Assembly (NCBI RefSeq): GCF_001644605.1
Contig: NZ_CP011388.1
Coordinates: forward strand, 4,197,501-4,261,500
Length of the DNA stretch: 64,000 bases
Source: Paenibacillus swuensis
GTDB taxonomy: Bacteria; Bacillota; Bacilli; Paenibacillales; DY6
Direction: 5' to 3'
Positions 44,381 through 53,569 of this stretch are shown one piece after another. The notes under the pieces are model-generated. The model was not told where the DNA came from. It did not search any database and saw only the letters and a list, made by a program, of their open reading frames with translations. Made by a program: the position numbers and the translations under genes. The first letter of the stretch is position 1. The number at the start of each line of letters is the position of its first letter.

Positions 44381-45952
44381 TTAATTCAAGTTCCAGCTGT
44401 CTACCGTAGCATAAGCGGTATTGTAATCATAACCAAGCCCCATCAAGTAAGAGATCGCAGCCACTTCAGACAGCGTATGATCGTAGCCTCTGCCTTCCGC
44501 TTCATTCAATCCGTAAGCAATGGCTGGACGCAAGTCCTCAATAACGCTGTAACGGTCGGCTTGCGGGTATGGCATATACGGCATCGTTGTCGGCGCCATC
44601 GGTGCATAGGGCATGACCGTAGGCATCGGTTGCACGGGTTGCATCGGCGAGCCCATATATGGACTCATTCCGTAAGGACTATATGCTTCATAAGGAACAG
44701 GTTGAGGCATCATCACATTCGGTCCATACGGGGATACATTGCCCGCATAGGCAGGAGCTACATTGCCTTTGTACGCAGGCGATACGTTGCCTTTATACGC
44801 TGGATATACGTCGCCGCCTTTGTACGCCGGGGACACGTTCCCCTTCGTCGCCGGAGATACGTTGCCGATGTTTGCAGGCGATACGTTGCCTTTATACGCT
44901 GGCGATACATCGCCGCCTTTGTACGCCGGAGACACGTTCCCCTTCGTCGCCGGAGATACGTTGCCGATGTTTGCAGGCGATACGTTGCCTTTATACGCTG
45001 GCGATACGTCGCCGCCTTTGTACGCCGGAGACACGTTCCCCTTCGTCGCCGGAGATACGTTGCCGATGTTTGCAGGCGATACGTTGCCTTTATACGCTGG
45101 CGATACGTCGCCGCCTTTGTATGCCGGAGACACGTTCCCCTTCGTCGCCGGAGACACATTGCCGATGTTTGCAGGCGATACGTTGCCTTTATACGCTGGC
45201 GATACGTCGCCGCCTTTGTACGCCGGAGACACGTTCCCCTTCGTCGCCGGTGACACATTGCCGATGTTTGCAGGCGATACGTTGCCTTTATACGCTGGCG
45301 ATACGTCGCCGCCTTTGTACGCCGGAGACACCATTCCCTTTGTCGCAGGTGACACATTACCCAAAGAGTATGGAGAAATGTTTCCTTTCGATACCGGGGA
45401 AACATTACCGATCGAAGCAGGAGCAATGTTTCCCTTAGCCCCAATCGGAGCAATATTGCCGGTAGCAGCGGGCATTGTCATTATGTTCGCCTGAACTGGC
45501 ATGACACCTGTGTTGGCCAATGGCAGCACAGGATTAGCCGCAAGAGGCTTAACTGGGTTCGGCTTCATTCCAATCGGGGAAACCGGGTTCGAGGAAATAG
45601 GCATCGTCATTGCAGGCTTAACCGGATTTGGCTTCATCGGGTTTGGCTTCATGGTTACGGGCGAAATCGTAGGAGGCATGATTGGATTGGGCATCGGCAT
45701 GGTGACGGGCGGCAATGAAATGGGTTGAATCGCAGCAGGCGCTTCCGTATTTTGCGAATTTACCGAGGCAACTTCAGGCTTCGGTTGTTCCACATTCGGC
45801 TTCTTCACCGGATCAACCGCTTTAACCGGTTTAGTTACCGCGGCCGGTTTTACCGGATTGGGCTTAGGGACTGGCTTAGGCGCCGGTTTTGCCGTTTCCG
45901 GTTTAATGCTTGTGGAGGGCTTAACCACCGGTTTAACTGGCTTTTTTTCCAT
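44381..45952 (-). CDS. Repeat protein built on NVSPAYKG units
   Basis: 523 residues in three parts. N-terminal (1-70): Lys/Pro-rich, no signal peptide. Middle: a Pro/Asn/Met-rich stretch, then about six copies of a 33-residue unit made of four eight-to-nine-residue pieces (NVSPAYKG, GDVSPAYKG, NVSPANIG, NVSPATKG). C-terminal (about 465-523): a compact domain ending in YNTAYATVDSWNLN. Low complexity, absence of signal and position in a spore former suggest a coat or exosporium-type structural protein, but I recognise no family. AAGGAGAG precedes the ATG. Confidence 0.8.
   Translation of the reverse strand: MEKKPVKPVVKPSTSIKPETAKPAPKPVPKPNPVKPAAVTKPVKAVDPVKKPNVEQPKPEVASVNSQNTEAPAAIQPISLPPVTMPMPNPIMPPTISPVTMKPNPMKPNPVKPAMTMPISSNPVSPIGMKPNPVKPLAANPVLPLANTGVMPVQANIMTMPAATGNIAPIGAKGNIAPASIGNVSPVSKGNISPYSLGNVSPATKGMVSPAYKGGDVSPAYKGNVSPANIGNVSPATKGNVSPAYKGGDVSPAYKGNVSPANIGNVSPATKGNVSPAYKGGDVSPAYKGNVSPANIGNVSPATKGNVSPAYKGGDVSPAYKGNVSPANIGNVSPATKGNVSPAYKGGDVSPAYKGNVSPANIGNVSPATKGNVSPAYKGGDVYPAYKGNVSPAYKGNVAPAYAGNVSPYGPNVMMPQPVPYEAYSPYGMSPYMGSPMQPVQPMPTVMPYAPMAPTTMPYMPYPQADRYSVIEDLRPAIAYGLNEAEGRGYDHTLSEVAAISYLMGLGYDYNTAYATVDSWNLN
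44757..45352. repeat. 99-bp tandem repeat, six copies
   Basis: The unit beginning TCGCCGCCTTTGTA recurs at 44811, 44910, 45009, 45108, 45207 and 45306, every 99 bases. Copies differ by only a few bases. It encodes the 33-residue units of the gene on the minus strand. The plus strand stays open in all frames as a by-product. Confidence 0.95.
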
Positions 45953-46095
45953 TCAGAAATCTCTCCTTATACAATAGGCTAATATATCGTATGCATTCGC
46001 CCAGAAAAAGGAGCTTGGACTTCAAATTTATCATTTTTTTATTTTGCAGATGGAGAGTTTATGAGATAATAGAGAGGCTTGCCAAATTGGAAGTG

Positions 46096-47394
46096 ATGAT
46101 GGGAAAGGGTTGTTTGAAAGTGTTTAAATATGTTGTTGTGCATGAGCTTCACGGATTGTTATATTTTATGAGCGCCGCCTTGCTCTACTTGGTGATAACC
46201 CCTACCCGTTTATATACAGGCAATCGGCGCAAAATGCTGTTCGTAGCGATCCTAACGGTTTTAAGTTACTTTTACTTATTTTATGAACATATCGATCCCG
46301 ACATTTACATCCTTCATTTAATTCCCGTTAGTCTGGGCTTTGCTGTTCTGTTTGAAGGAGCGATTCCCGGCATATGTACATGGTTCGCTTTTAACATAGG
46401 CAGCTATTTCTTCTTACATAACGAGATTGCTCCGGTGGTGGCCGCCTCTTCTTGCATGTTGCTTCTGGGATTATATGCTCACAAGCGGTTTTTGGAGGGA
46501 ACTCTGACTCGTAAAATTGCTATATCCATGGTACTTCTGTTTGCCTATATGTTCGTGTTATTGTCGATGAAACCCAGCTTAATGCAACATTCACTCTTTA
46601 TTATAACGTGCTTAATCGGCTCCATTTTCTCCACCTGGCTCACGCATTACTTGTACTTTAACGTGAAAAGGCAGGAGATTGTGAAAGAGAAATTAATTAA
46701 CGCCGAGAAATACCAGTTGATTGGACAGCTTGCCGCCTCTATGTCACATGAAATCAGAAATCCGCTTACAATCTCAAGAGGTTTCTTGCAAATTATGCGT
46801 AAGCCTTCATTAACATCCGAGGATTTGGAAAAGTACATTCATTTCGCGATTGACGGCATTGATCAATCCAATGCGATTATTACGGATTATTTGAACTTCG
46901 CCAAACCTCATGTAGGGAAAATTGAGCCTATTGACATTAATGAAGAAATTAAAGCCGTGATGCCTTTTATTACTTCCTTAGCCCTGCTCTCCAATGTAGA
47001 CATTCAAATTCTTCCATCCGATGAAAATCCGTTAATCATTATGGGAGAGTCCAAGAAAATGCGTCAATGCCTTTTGAATCTGACCAAAAACGGGATCGAA
47101 GCGATGCCGGACGGGGGTTCGCTGACCATCCAAACACTTCGGAGTCAGGTAGGCGTAGAGATTATTATTAAAGACACGGGTGTGGGCATGCGTAAAGAAC
47201 AGCTGCGATCCGCAGGGTTGCCTTTCTATACAACCAAAGAAAAAGGCACCGGCTTGGGACTGATGGTAGTCAATTCCTTACTGAAGTCCATGAACGGGCG
47301 TATTTATTTTGAAAGTAAACCGAATAAAGGCACCCGCTGTCAGATCGTTTTTAAAGATAACGGTAAATCAATGAAAGTTAGCGGCACCGTGTAG
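46096..47394 (+). CDS. Membrane sensor histidine kinase (orphan)
   Basis: About 432 residues. An N-terminal membrane sensor with about six helices (to residue about 185) of the 5TM/LytS-like type, then the dimerisation box SMSHEIRNPLTISRG (phospho-acceptor His) and an ATPase domain with NLTKNGIEAM, DTGVGM and GTGLGL. No response regulator is adjacent, like the sporulation kinases that feed Spo0F/Spo0A. The start is uncertain: an in-frame TTG at 46087 with AGAGAGG nine bases upstream and GTG at 46120 are alternatives. Confidence 0.87.
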   Translation: MMGKGCLKVFKYVVVHELHGLLYFMSAALLYLVITPTRLYTGNRRKMLFVAILTVLSYFYLFYEHIDPDIYILHLIPVSLGFAVLFEGAIPGICTWFAFNIGSYFFLHNEIAPVVAASSCMLLLGLYAHKRFLEGTLTRKIAISMVLLFAYMFVLLSMKPSLMQHSLFIITCLIGSIFSTWLTHYLYFNVKRQEIVKEKLINAEKYQLIGQLAASMSHEIRNPLTISRGFLQIMRKPSLTSEDLEKYIHFAIDGIDQSNAIITDYLNFAKPHVGKIEPIDINEEIKAVMPFITSLALLSNVDIQILPSDENPLIIMGESKKMRQCLLNLTKNGIEAMPDGGSLTIQTLRSQVGVEIIIKDTGVGMRKEQLRSAGLPFYTTKEKGTGLGLMVVNSLLKSMNGRIYFESKPNKGTRCQIVFKDNGKSMKVSGTV

Positions 47395-47400
47395 AAGAAA

Positions 47401-47434
47401 CGAAAAGGTATGCCGTCAACGGCATACCTTTTCG
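47401..47434. terminator. Bidirectional terminator between kinase and sortase genes
   Basis: CGAAAAGGTATGCCG, loop TCAA, CGGCATACCTTTTCG: a 15-bp perfect stem with a tetraloop between two convergent genes. Confidence 0.9.
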
Positions 47435-47439
47435 TCTGA

Positions 47440-48180
47440 TTAAGCTGATTCCGCATGCACAATCAGTCGCTGTGTGCCTACGCGAATGGGATGGCAGGTG
47501 ATCAATGTGAGCGTTCGTTTGGACCTATTTTGCTTTAAAACACCGGTTTCTTCCGGTTGAACGATCTCTGTTGAGGTCACTTTGTAGGTAAACGTACCTT
47601 TGTGAGTTTTCACTTGTATGTCGTCTCCGCTACTCAGCTCATTTAGTCGGTTAAACATCCGTCCGAACTTGTAGCTCCGGTGGGCGGCAATGACGGTATT
47701 TCCTCTGGAACCGGGTAAGGCGGTACCTTCGAAATAGGCTGCGCCGAGTTTCAGATTCGCTGTGGATACTCCGTTTAGCACGGGAAGCCGAGCTTTAATT
47801 TTAGGAATTTCAATAATACCGATTGCCCGGGCACTAGACAATTTTGAAGTATTTAGACGTTCCTCCCCGATTGAATTATCACCATGACTTTGGACAGTTC
47901 GTACTTCAACGGAAGATTTACCATGCGGCTTCGTGGATTGATTCACTTTTAACTCATGTACATCATCCAGAGATGTGTCTTTATAAACAGTACCTTTGGC
48001 CTCACTTTGCAATTCTGCTTCAAATGCTGTTTCAACTTCTTGAATGTCTTCCATCATTTCAATATCGTCTAATGAACTCAACAATTGTTGTTGCTGATGA
48101 TCCTCGTAAGCTTGTTGAAAGGGTGGATAAACAATTAACAACAACCCGGCGAGCACAACCCCGATTCCTATATACTTCAT
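47440..48180 (-). CDS. Class D-type sortase
   Basis: A 246-residue transpeptidase. An N-terminal membrane anchor (about 3-22), a long linker and a catalytic domain with His in IAAHRSYKFGR, Cys in TLITCHPIRVG and Arg a few residues after (RLIVHAE). Cuts LPXTG-like signals and links proteins to the wall. ATG at 48180 follows AGGAGG by eight bases. The upstream gene, across a terminator, encodes a protein ending in an LPQTG signal, its likely substrate. Confidence 0.92.
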   Translation of the reverse strand: MKYIGIGVVLAGLLLIVYPPFQQAYEDHQQQQLLSSLDDIEMMEDIQEVETAFEAELQSEAKGTVYKDTSLDDVHELKVNQSTKPHGKSSVEVRTVQSHGDNSIGEERLNTSKLSSARAIGIIEIPKIKARLPVLNGVSTANLKLGAAYFEGTALPGSRGNTVIAAHRSYKFGRMFNRLNELSSGDDIQVKTHKGTFTYKVTSTEIVQPEETGVLKQNRSKRTLTLITCHPIRVGTQRLIVHAESA

Positions 48181-48213
48181 AATATTGTCCTCCTGAAGCA
48201 CCCTCATTGATAT

Positions 48214-48238
48214 GAAAAAAGAGGGAACGCGTCCCTCT
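48214..48238 (-). terminator. Terminator between the LPQTG protein and sortase genes
   Basis: Minus-strand AGAGGGA, loop, TCCCTCT, then TTTTT. It lies 33 bases before the sortase start, so sortase would be made from read-through or its own promoter, lowering enzyme relative to substrate. Confidence 0.88.
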
Positions 48239-48242
48239 CACA

Positions 48243-49895
48243 CTAGCGGTTTAACCGAACTCTGTATGTCATGAACAATCCTGCCGCGACAAGCAATACA
48301 CCCATAATATAGAATGTCCACGGGATCTGTTCTCCGGTCTGCGGCAATTCGTTATAACCTAGAGGAATGGTTTCATCCTCAAGAACAATGGTTTCGTTAG
48401 ATACTGGTGTACTTACTGCGGTGTTGCCGACTATTGGTTGCTCTTCGGCAGGCAATGCTACCGTTCCGGCAGGAACCGCTTCATTTACAACGACTACGTT
48501 TTCAGGGATGACAGTGGTTTCTGTTGGATCAGCAGTCTCCGTAACTGTAATGCCAGATGAGTGAACAATCCCGATGCCTGCAAAGTTAGGTACGGAATCC
48601 GCAGAATTTGCTGCAACAGTTTCGTTAGTTATTACTACTGGAGCTGGCGCTACTACAATCGTTGTTGTTGATTCCGTTGTACCGCCAGTGGATGTCGGTT
48701 CTGCCGGCGATGTCGTCGGCGGTGATGTCGGTTCTACCGGCGGTGTTGTCGGCGGTGGTGTCGGTTCTACCGGCGGTGTCGTCGGCGGTGGTGTCGGTTC
48801 TGCCGGCGGTGTCGTCGGCGGTGTCGGTTCTGCCGGTGGTGTCGTCGGCGGTGGTGTCGGTTCTGCCGGTGGTGTCGTCGGCGGTGTTGTAGGTGTTGTC
48901 GGTGTTGTCGGTGTTGTCGGTGTTGTCGGTGTTGTCGGTGTTTCATCTTTACAATTCATGTTTTCTGTATTCGTAGCCCAGATGATGATCTTGTCATGCG
49001 GATGACCATTCGAGCCCAAATTCTTGATTTCAGCTCCAGCATACAAATCTAACTGCCAGTAGCCGCAAGGTAATTCAACTTTCACCGTATGGTTTCCGGG
49101 ACCGTAAGACCCCGTTATATTCTTAAATAAAACCTGTTGCAAGAAATACATTTCTTGTGCCGTCGGCTTCAAACCGTCTGGGAAAGAATAGCTGGAGAAT
49201 GAAAGTTCTACAGCACATTTCCCTTCAGGTACCGTAAAGGAAACTTCGCCTGTTGTTTCATTAAGAGTGATCTTCAGGTTCTGAAGAGCGCTTCTCCATT
49301 CATTCGTGTTATCCGCATCAATCGGCTCACAAGCAGGTGCCGGTGGCTTACAATTCGTTTCCGTGTGATTCACTTTCCAATTTAATATCTTATCATGCGG
49401 GTGCCCGTAATCTGGGTTCAGTTGTTCAATAACACCTCCGAAATAAAGGTCCAACTGATAGTAGCCGCAAGGAAGATCGATTTCAACAACTTTTGATGAA
49501 TTGGAAAGTCCGTGAACGAAAGTCTCGTTATCGAATAATACTTGAGTATCATATGGCTTGCCGCTCGCATCCGGCTTTACACCGTCTGGATATGTATAGC
49601 TGCTGAGGGAAAATTCGGTTTCACATGCCTCTTCAGGCAGGGTTACCGTAACGGAAGCTTTGGTTCCTTCATCATTTGTTGTAATTTTAATATTTTCCTT
49701 ATTAGTACCCATCCAATTTGCAATGTTCTTTAGGGGCGTACAATGGTTTGGTCCGTATACATTGCTTGCCACACTTATCTCAGCACTTCCTGCTTCCGTC
49801 CCGGTATTACCAGATCCATGTCCCAGTACCGCATACGGCATGGCCACCAACATTATCATAACGATTAATAACAAGACTCCCAAATTCTTTCTCAC
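48243..49895 (-). CDS. LPQTG-anchored surface protein with duplicated domain
   Basis: 550 residues: signal peptide (about 1-24), two related domains (about 45-185 and 195-325), each with a PCGYxQLDLYxG core and a GHPHDKI motif, a Thr/Pro-rich wall-spanning stalk (about 325-410), a spacer, and the sorting signal NELPQTGEQ with a membrane helix and an RVRLNR end. GTG start with AAGGAG 13 bases upstream. A wall-anchored surface protein; the ligand of the two domains is unknown. Confidence 0.9.
   Translation of the reverse strand: MRKNLGVLLLIVMIMLVAMPYAVLGHGSGNTGTEAGSAEISVASNVYGPNHCTPLKNIANWMGTNKENIKITTNDEGTKASVTVTLPEEACETEFSLSSYTYPDGVKPDASGKPYDTQVLFDNETFVHGLSNSSKVVEIDLPCGYYQLDLYFGGVIEQLNPDYGHPHDKILNWKVNHTETNCKPPAPACEPIDADNTNEWRSALQNLKITLNETTGEVSFTVPEGKCAVELSFSSYSFPDGLKPTAQEMYFLQQVLFKNITGSYGPGNHTVKVELPCGYWQLDLYAGAEIKNLGSNGHPHDKIIIWATNTENMNCKDETPTTPTTPTTPTTPTTPTTPPTTPPAEPTPPPTTPPAEPTPPTTPPAEPTPPPTTPPVEPTPPPTTPPVEPTSPPTTSPAEPTSTGGTTESTTTIVVAPAPVVITNETVAANSADSVPNFAGIGIVHSSGITVTETADPTETTVIPENVVVVNEAVPAGTVALPAEEQPIVGNTAVSTPVSNETIVLEDETIPLGYNELPQTGEQIPWTFYIMGVLLVAAGLFMTYRVRLNR
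48690..48945. repeat. Thr/Pro stalk repeats
   Basis: Imperfect 30 to 33-base units (GGTGTCGGTTCTGCCGGC and variants) followed by a run of the 9-base unit GTTGTCGGT repeated about six times (to about 48945). They encode the TTPPAEPTPP stalk. All unit lengths are multiples of three, so slippage changes length without loss of frame. Confidence 0.88.
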
Positions 49896-50075
49896 AGTAA
49901 AACCACGGCTCCTTCAACTGTTCATATGGTGTGATAGCCAACCGGGTGCACCTTGCGGCTCGTCATGTTAATTGGTAAACGGAATACTGAGACTTTAAAC
50001 ACATATTTTGACAAAAAAAATAATTGATTCAGGGACTAAAGTCCGGGGGAAATAGTTAGATTGGATTATAATTAT

Positions 50076-51449
50076 TTACAAGAAAAAATTCAAATCCGAG
50101 TCAACCTCCACACTCCCTGGACCCGATTTCAACATCGCGATAAAGCTCTCGTCCACTTCGACGCTAGCAGTTGTTTTTAGATGAACCACTTTATGTTTAA
50201 CATTATTTTCAACTAAGTACATGAAACCTTTATGCTTAAATACACAGCCCATCATATTAATTGTAGTCTTTAGATAATCTGTCATTGCTCTGTTTCCATT
50301 AAATTCGATACTGTTATGTCTAATGCTGGAATTTACGATAGTTATCACATCCACAGGTGTACTAATTGAAATTAATGGTTTCTTGTGATCATGTAACACA
50401 CGGATATCATCAAATAAAAGTTGCTCCTGACCTGGCACTTGAGCTCCTGGATAATAAGAACGACTGAACCTGTCGTTATCAAAATGGATTGAAAAGCCAA
50501 CTCTTGCCTTACTCAATCGTATATGTCTGAACGTAACATTTCGAACACCGGCCGTATAGGTGACATCCTTTTGAACCAATGTCCAATTTATCCCGTCTAT
50601 GATCTTTGAACCACTCGAATGAACTGGCTGCGTGTTCGATACATATACCTTCGAATCAGGATCCGCCTTAACACGATAAAGTCGACCATCCGAAACGACC
50701 GTATCCGATTTCTGAACCTCCATGCCAGCTTCCCAATCCTTCCAAGCTCCTGCCAAAATGCGGCAAAAAAAGCCATCCGAATCATTATTCTCTTGCGTTC
50801 GAGCTAGATCATGACAGTTTTCTACCAGGCCGTCCTCAATCCAACCCAACTCCGGATTTCCAACATCATAATCATGCGCATTAAGTGCAATCGCGTCGTC
50901 ATATGTTTCAAAAACACCATGACTAATATGGAAGCGCTTTCCTCTACCCAAATGAATTCCATCCTTATCACCTTTAATGATGACATCGTGGATGATGATG
51001 TCTTCAAACGTGCAAATATGAATGCCATATTGTGCTTTCCCCAAATCCATGCAGCGGAAACGCGCAATTCGTAAATCTTGTACATAGAAAAAAGCAAGCT
51101 GACCATGCAAACCGAAAACCTCATACTTTCGTACATCCATCCCATTTACAAGGATATGAAGGTTTTCAATACTGATGTGCTGGTCATAGGTTTTGGTAAG
51201 CGCCCCTTTATTTAAAATTACATGTGAGAATGAACCCTCTTCGTCTTCCTTCTGGACACGCGTATCATTGCCAAAAATTAATGTTGTATAGCTTCCCATG
51301 TAGACTGTCCGAGCTAATTTGTAAGTCCCCGGTTTACTAACGATAATCGTTCCGCCTATATCCAAAGCTTGTTGAAGGGCGCTTGCATTAGCGATCCCCG
51401 TTGATTCAGGCAAAAATCCATAATCCGCTGCGTTTACAAAACCATTCAT
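50076..51449 (-). CDS. Right-handed beta-helix protein (GH28/pectate-lyase-like)
   Basis: A 457-residue protein with the pectin-lyase-like fold: an N-terminal VNAADYGFLP opening, repeated strand-turn units with DGIHLG and DDAIAL ladders, and no signal peptide. An inserted segment (about 240-300) with WEAGMEVQKSDTVVSDGRLY resembles a small carbohydrate-binding or structural module. It follows the DUF2264 gene by 25 bases. Probably acts on an oligosaccharide taken into the cell; the substrate is not known. Confidence 0.75.
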   Translation of the reverse strand: MNGFVNAADYGFLPESTGIANASALQQALDIGGTIIVSKPGTYKLARTVYMGSYTTLIFGNDTRVQKEDEEGSFSHVILNKGALTKTYDQHISIENLHILVNGMDVRKYEVFGLHGQLAFFYVQDLRIARFRCMDLGKAQYGIHICTFEDIIIHDVIIKGDKDGIHLGRGKRFHISHGVFETYDDAIALNAHDYDVGNPELGWIEDGLVENCHDLARTQENNDSDGFFCRILAGAWKDWEAGMEVQKSDTVVSDGRLYRVKADPDSKVYVSNTQPVHSSGSKIIDGINWTLVQKDVTYTAGVRNVTFRHIRLSKARVGFSIHFDNDRFSRSYYPGAQVPGQEQLLFDDIRVLHDHKKPLISISTPVDVITIVNSSIRHNSIEFNGNRAMTDYLKTTINMMGCVFKHKGFMYLVENNVKHKVVHLKTTASVEVDESFIAMLKSGPGSVEVDSDLNFFL

Positions 51450-51474
51450 ATCCTCGTCTTCCTCCTCGTGTCCT

Positions 51475-53412
51475 TCACCTCATTGTCCTCGAAATTGGAG
51501 CTGATTTCAGCGGTATCCTTGCGATCGGTTGTACACTGTCACTAGATATTACAACTATATATTCTTCTTCTATAAAAAGAGTGGGCTTACAATGCCAAGT
51601 GGTTACTTCCCCTGAGCCATGTAGTACGGTCCCATCTGCCCCTTCACCGAGCACAGCAGTAGCCAGCCAATGTTCACCCCTTTCCAAATCGCCGGTCAAC
51701 GTAGGCAGAACCGTGTGAGGATGGAGCAAGTTCGTATTCGGCTCCGGCAGTACGAGCTTGCCCGAGCGCTTTCCTAACAGATTAACTACTCCACTGACTC
51801 CCCACGGATAGGCGGCCGCAGCCCTGGAGCTAAGCGGCGATGTGGAAGAGGCTTCATCTGCCTCCAACTCCTCTGACCACAGCAGCTCCATCCCGAATCT
51901 ATCTCTCTCCCGCCTTATAGCAAAACCACCCTCCGCTGTTGTTAACATACGAGCCGTTCGAATATGATGCACACGCACATGCCAGGATCCAGCGGGTACA
52001 AGCCATGTTTGCACTTCAACATCCTGCCATGGCTTCCATAGCGAATAGAGTATATGGCCTTCCAAAGCTATCTTTTCACAGCGCCGCCTTACTCGGTATA
52101 ACCCGTCATCGTTCTCACACAGAGCAAGCATGGAATCGTAGGCGCCTTGAATCAAGCCATAACTCCCGCGAGGCGTGCTGAATCCAAACAAAGTGGAATA
52201 AGCAAACTTGCCATACTTCGCATCATTGTGCGTCGGCTCGAAATTGGCGTATTGCCCGGCAGTTAAAGCTACCACATGATGACCTAAGTCAAAACGCTGC
52301 AAAATCATATGTGGGTGCTGCTGCACGGACACCTCCAATAGCTCCGGCAACCTTTCCTCCTCCGCCTGCCAGAACGGGTGCGATTCGTCCATCGCCAGTG
52401 GCAGGAACGCCTTAAACGCCCAGTAAGGGGAGCCGTATGCATTATAAAACTCCGACATGTTTAGATTAGGATAGGTGTAACCAACACTCAGCACGCCGTC
52501 AGCGTGAAAGATGGGCTGTGCAAACCACCACCTAAGATGCCGCAATATAAGCCCTTTCATCACACCCCAAGAAAATACTTCAACGCCAGCAAAAACACAC
52601 GCCGACCAGAAAGACACTTGTGCGAATCGATATGCCAAGCTTCTACCGAAGGGGAGCGCTGATCCATCCGATGAAAACCAATGGATAAAATCTTTGGCAA
52701 AAATCGCCGCCCGCTCCCGATACACCGCAGCACGCTTCGGATCTTCCTCTTTCATAACCTGCGCATAAATCAATCCATAATAATGCATTGCAAAAGGAAT
52801 ATAATAATCCAGCTGCTCCGTCGCCCCATCGGAATACCAACCATTACCCAAATAAAAGTCATCGATGCGGTTTAAATCACGCTCTAACAGCTCTGCGCTA
52901 TAAGTTAGACCTGCCTTCTTCAGACTTATATTGACAAGCACACGAAAGAACAACCAATTGTTATCTGGGAGCTGTCTATCATTGATTTGATACAACCATT
53001 TGGAAAGTCCCTCCAACTCATCATCTGACAACTCTTCCTGAAGACGGTCACGCAACAATAACATAGCCATAGAAAGTGCAGCCATTTCCACATTACGCTG
53101 CTCAAAATCACCAGACTCCCCCCAGTACTCAGGATGTGCGGGGTTACTGCCATTGCGGAATCCTTGCACATATAAGGACCAGAGATGCGTTTCTCCGCCT
53201 CCTGCAAGCAGTGGGGCAAGCCCCCACAGGGGTCTCGAGAAAGCTTCAAAAGCCGCAGCTCGCGGTTCATACCAAGCTTGGGTACACTCTTCTCCAAAAG
53301 TAAGTAGAGCACCACCTGTACTGAAATAGCGTTGAAGGGGCTCTATAAGCTGCCTCACAGCTTCCTGAACATCGGATCTTGTCTTTAACGGATTCTGGCT
53401 GACTTGATTCAT
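51475..53412 (-). CDS. DUF2264 protein, probably carbohydrate-acting
   Basis: A 645-residue soluble protein. The first 370 residues form the helical DUF2264 domain (LWSLYVQGFRNGSNPAHPEYW, LLYQI NDRQLPDNNWLFF-type toroid), followed by a beta-rich C-terminal half. DUF2264 proteins occur beside polysaccharide lyases and hydrolases; the enzymatic role is not established. AAAGGAG lies ten bases before the ATG. It is divergent from the AraC-type regulator and upstream of the beta-helix gene. Confidence 0.8.
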   Translation of the reverse strand: MNQVSQNPLKTRSDVQEAVRQLIEPLQRYFSTGGALLTFGEECTQAWYEPRAAAFEAFSRPLWGLAPLLAGGGETHLWSLYVQGFRNGSNPAHPEYWGESGDFEQRNVEMAALSMAMLLLRDRLQEELSDDELEGLSKWLYQINDRQLPDNNWLFFRVLVNISLKKAGLTYSAELLERDLNRIDDFYLGNGWYSDGATEQLDYYIPFAMHYYGLIYAQVMKEEDPKRAAVYRERAAIFAKDFIHWFSSDGSALPFGRSLAYRFAQVSFWSACVFAGVEVFSWGVMKGLILRHLRWWFAQPIFHADGVLSVGYTYPNLNMSEFYNAYGSPYWAFKAFLPLAMDESHPFWQAEEERLPELLEVSVQQHPHMILQRFDLGHHVVALTAGQYANFEPTHNDAKYGKFAYSTLFGFSTPRGSYGLIQGAYDSMLALCENDDGLYRVRRRCEKIALEGHILYSLWKPWQDVEVQTWLVPAGSWHVRVHHIRTARMLTTAEGGFAIRRERDRFGMELLWSEELEADEASSTSPLSSRAAAAYPWGVSGVVNLLGKRSGKLVLPEPNTNLLHPHTVLPTLTGDLERGEHWLATAVLGEGADGTVLHGSGEVTTWHCKPTLFIEEEYIVVISSDSVQPIARIPLKSAPISRTMR

Positions 53413-53569
53413 TACAGAACAGCTCCTTTCTACCCTTCAGTTTGGCGAGCGACTCTGCATAGACAAGAATCCACACACAATCTACTTATATTTTAGTCGA
53501 GAATCTCCCCCATTTCTGTAAGTAGGTTGTGTTAAAATGTCGTTATATTGATCTCTATAATGAAAGAAG

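Noticed and set aside
44757-45352. Possible CRISPR array
   Set aside because: Repeats are contiguous 99-bp coding units without unique spacers, and no cas genes are near.
44763-45494. Three long open frames on both strands across the NVSPAYKG repeats
   Set aside because: They arise because the 99-bp repeat is a multiple of three. None has a ribosome site or a non-repeat domain; the minus-strand gene has both.
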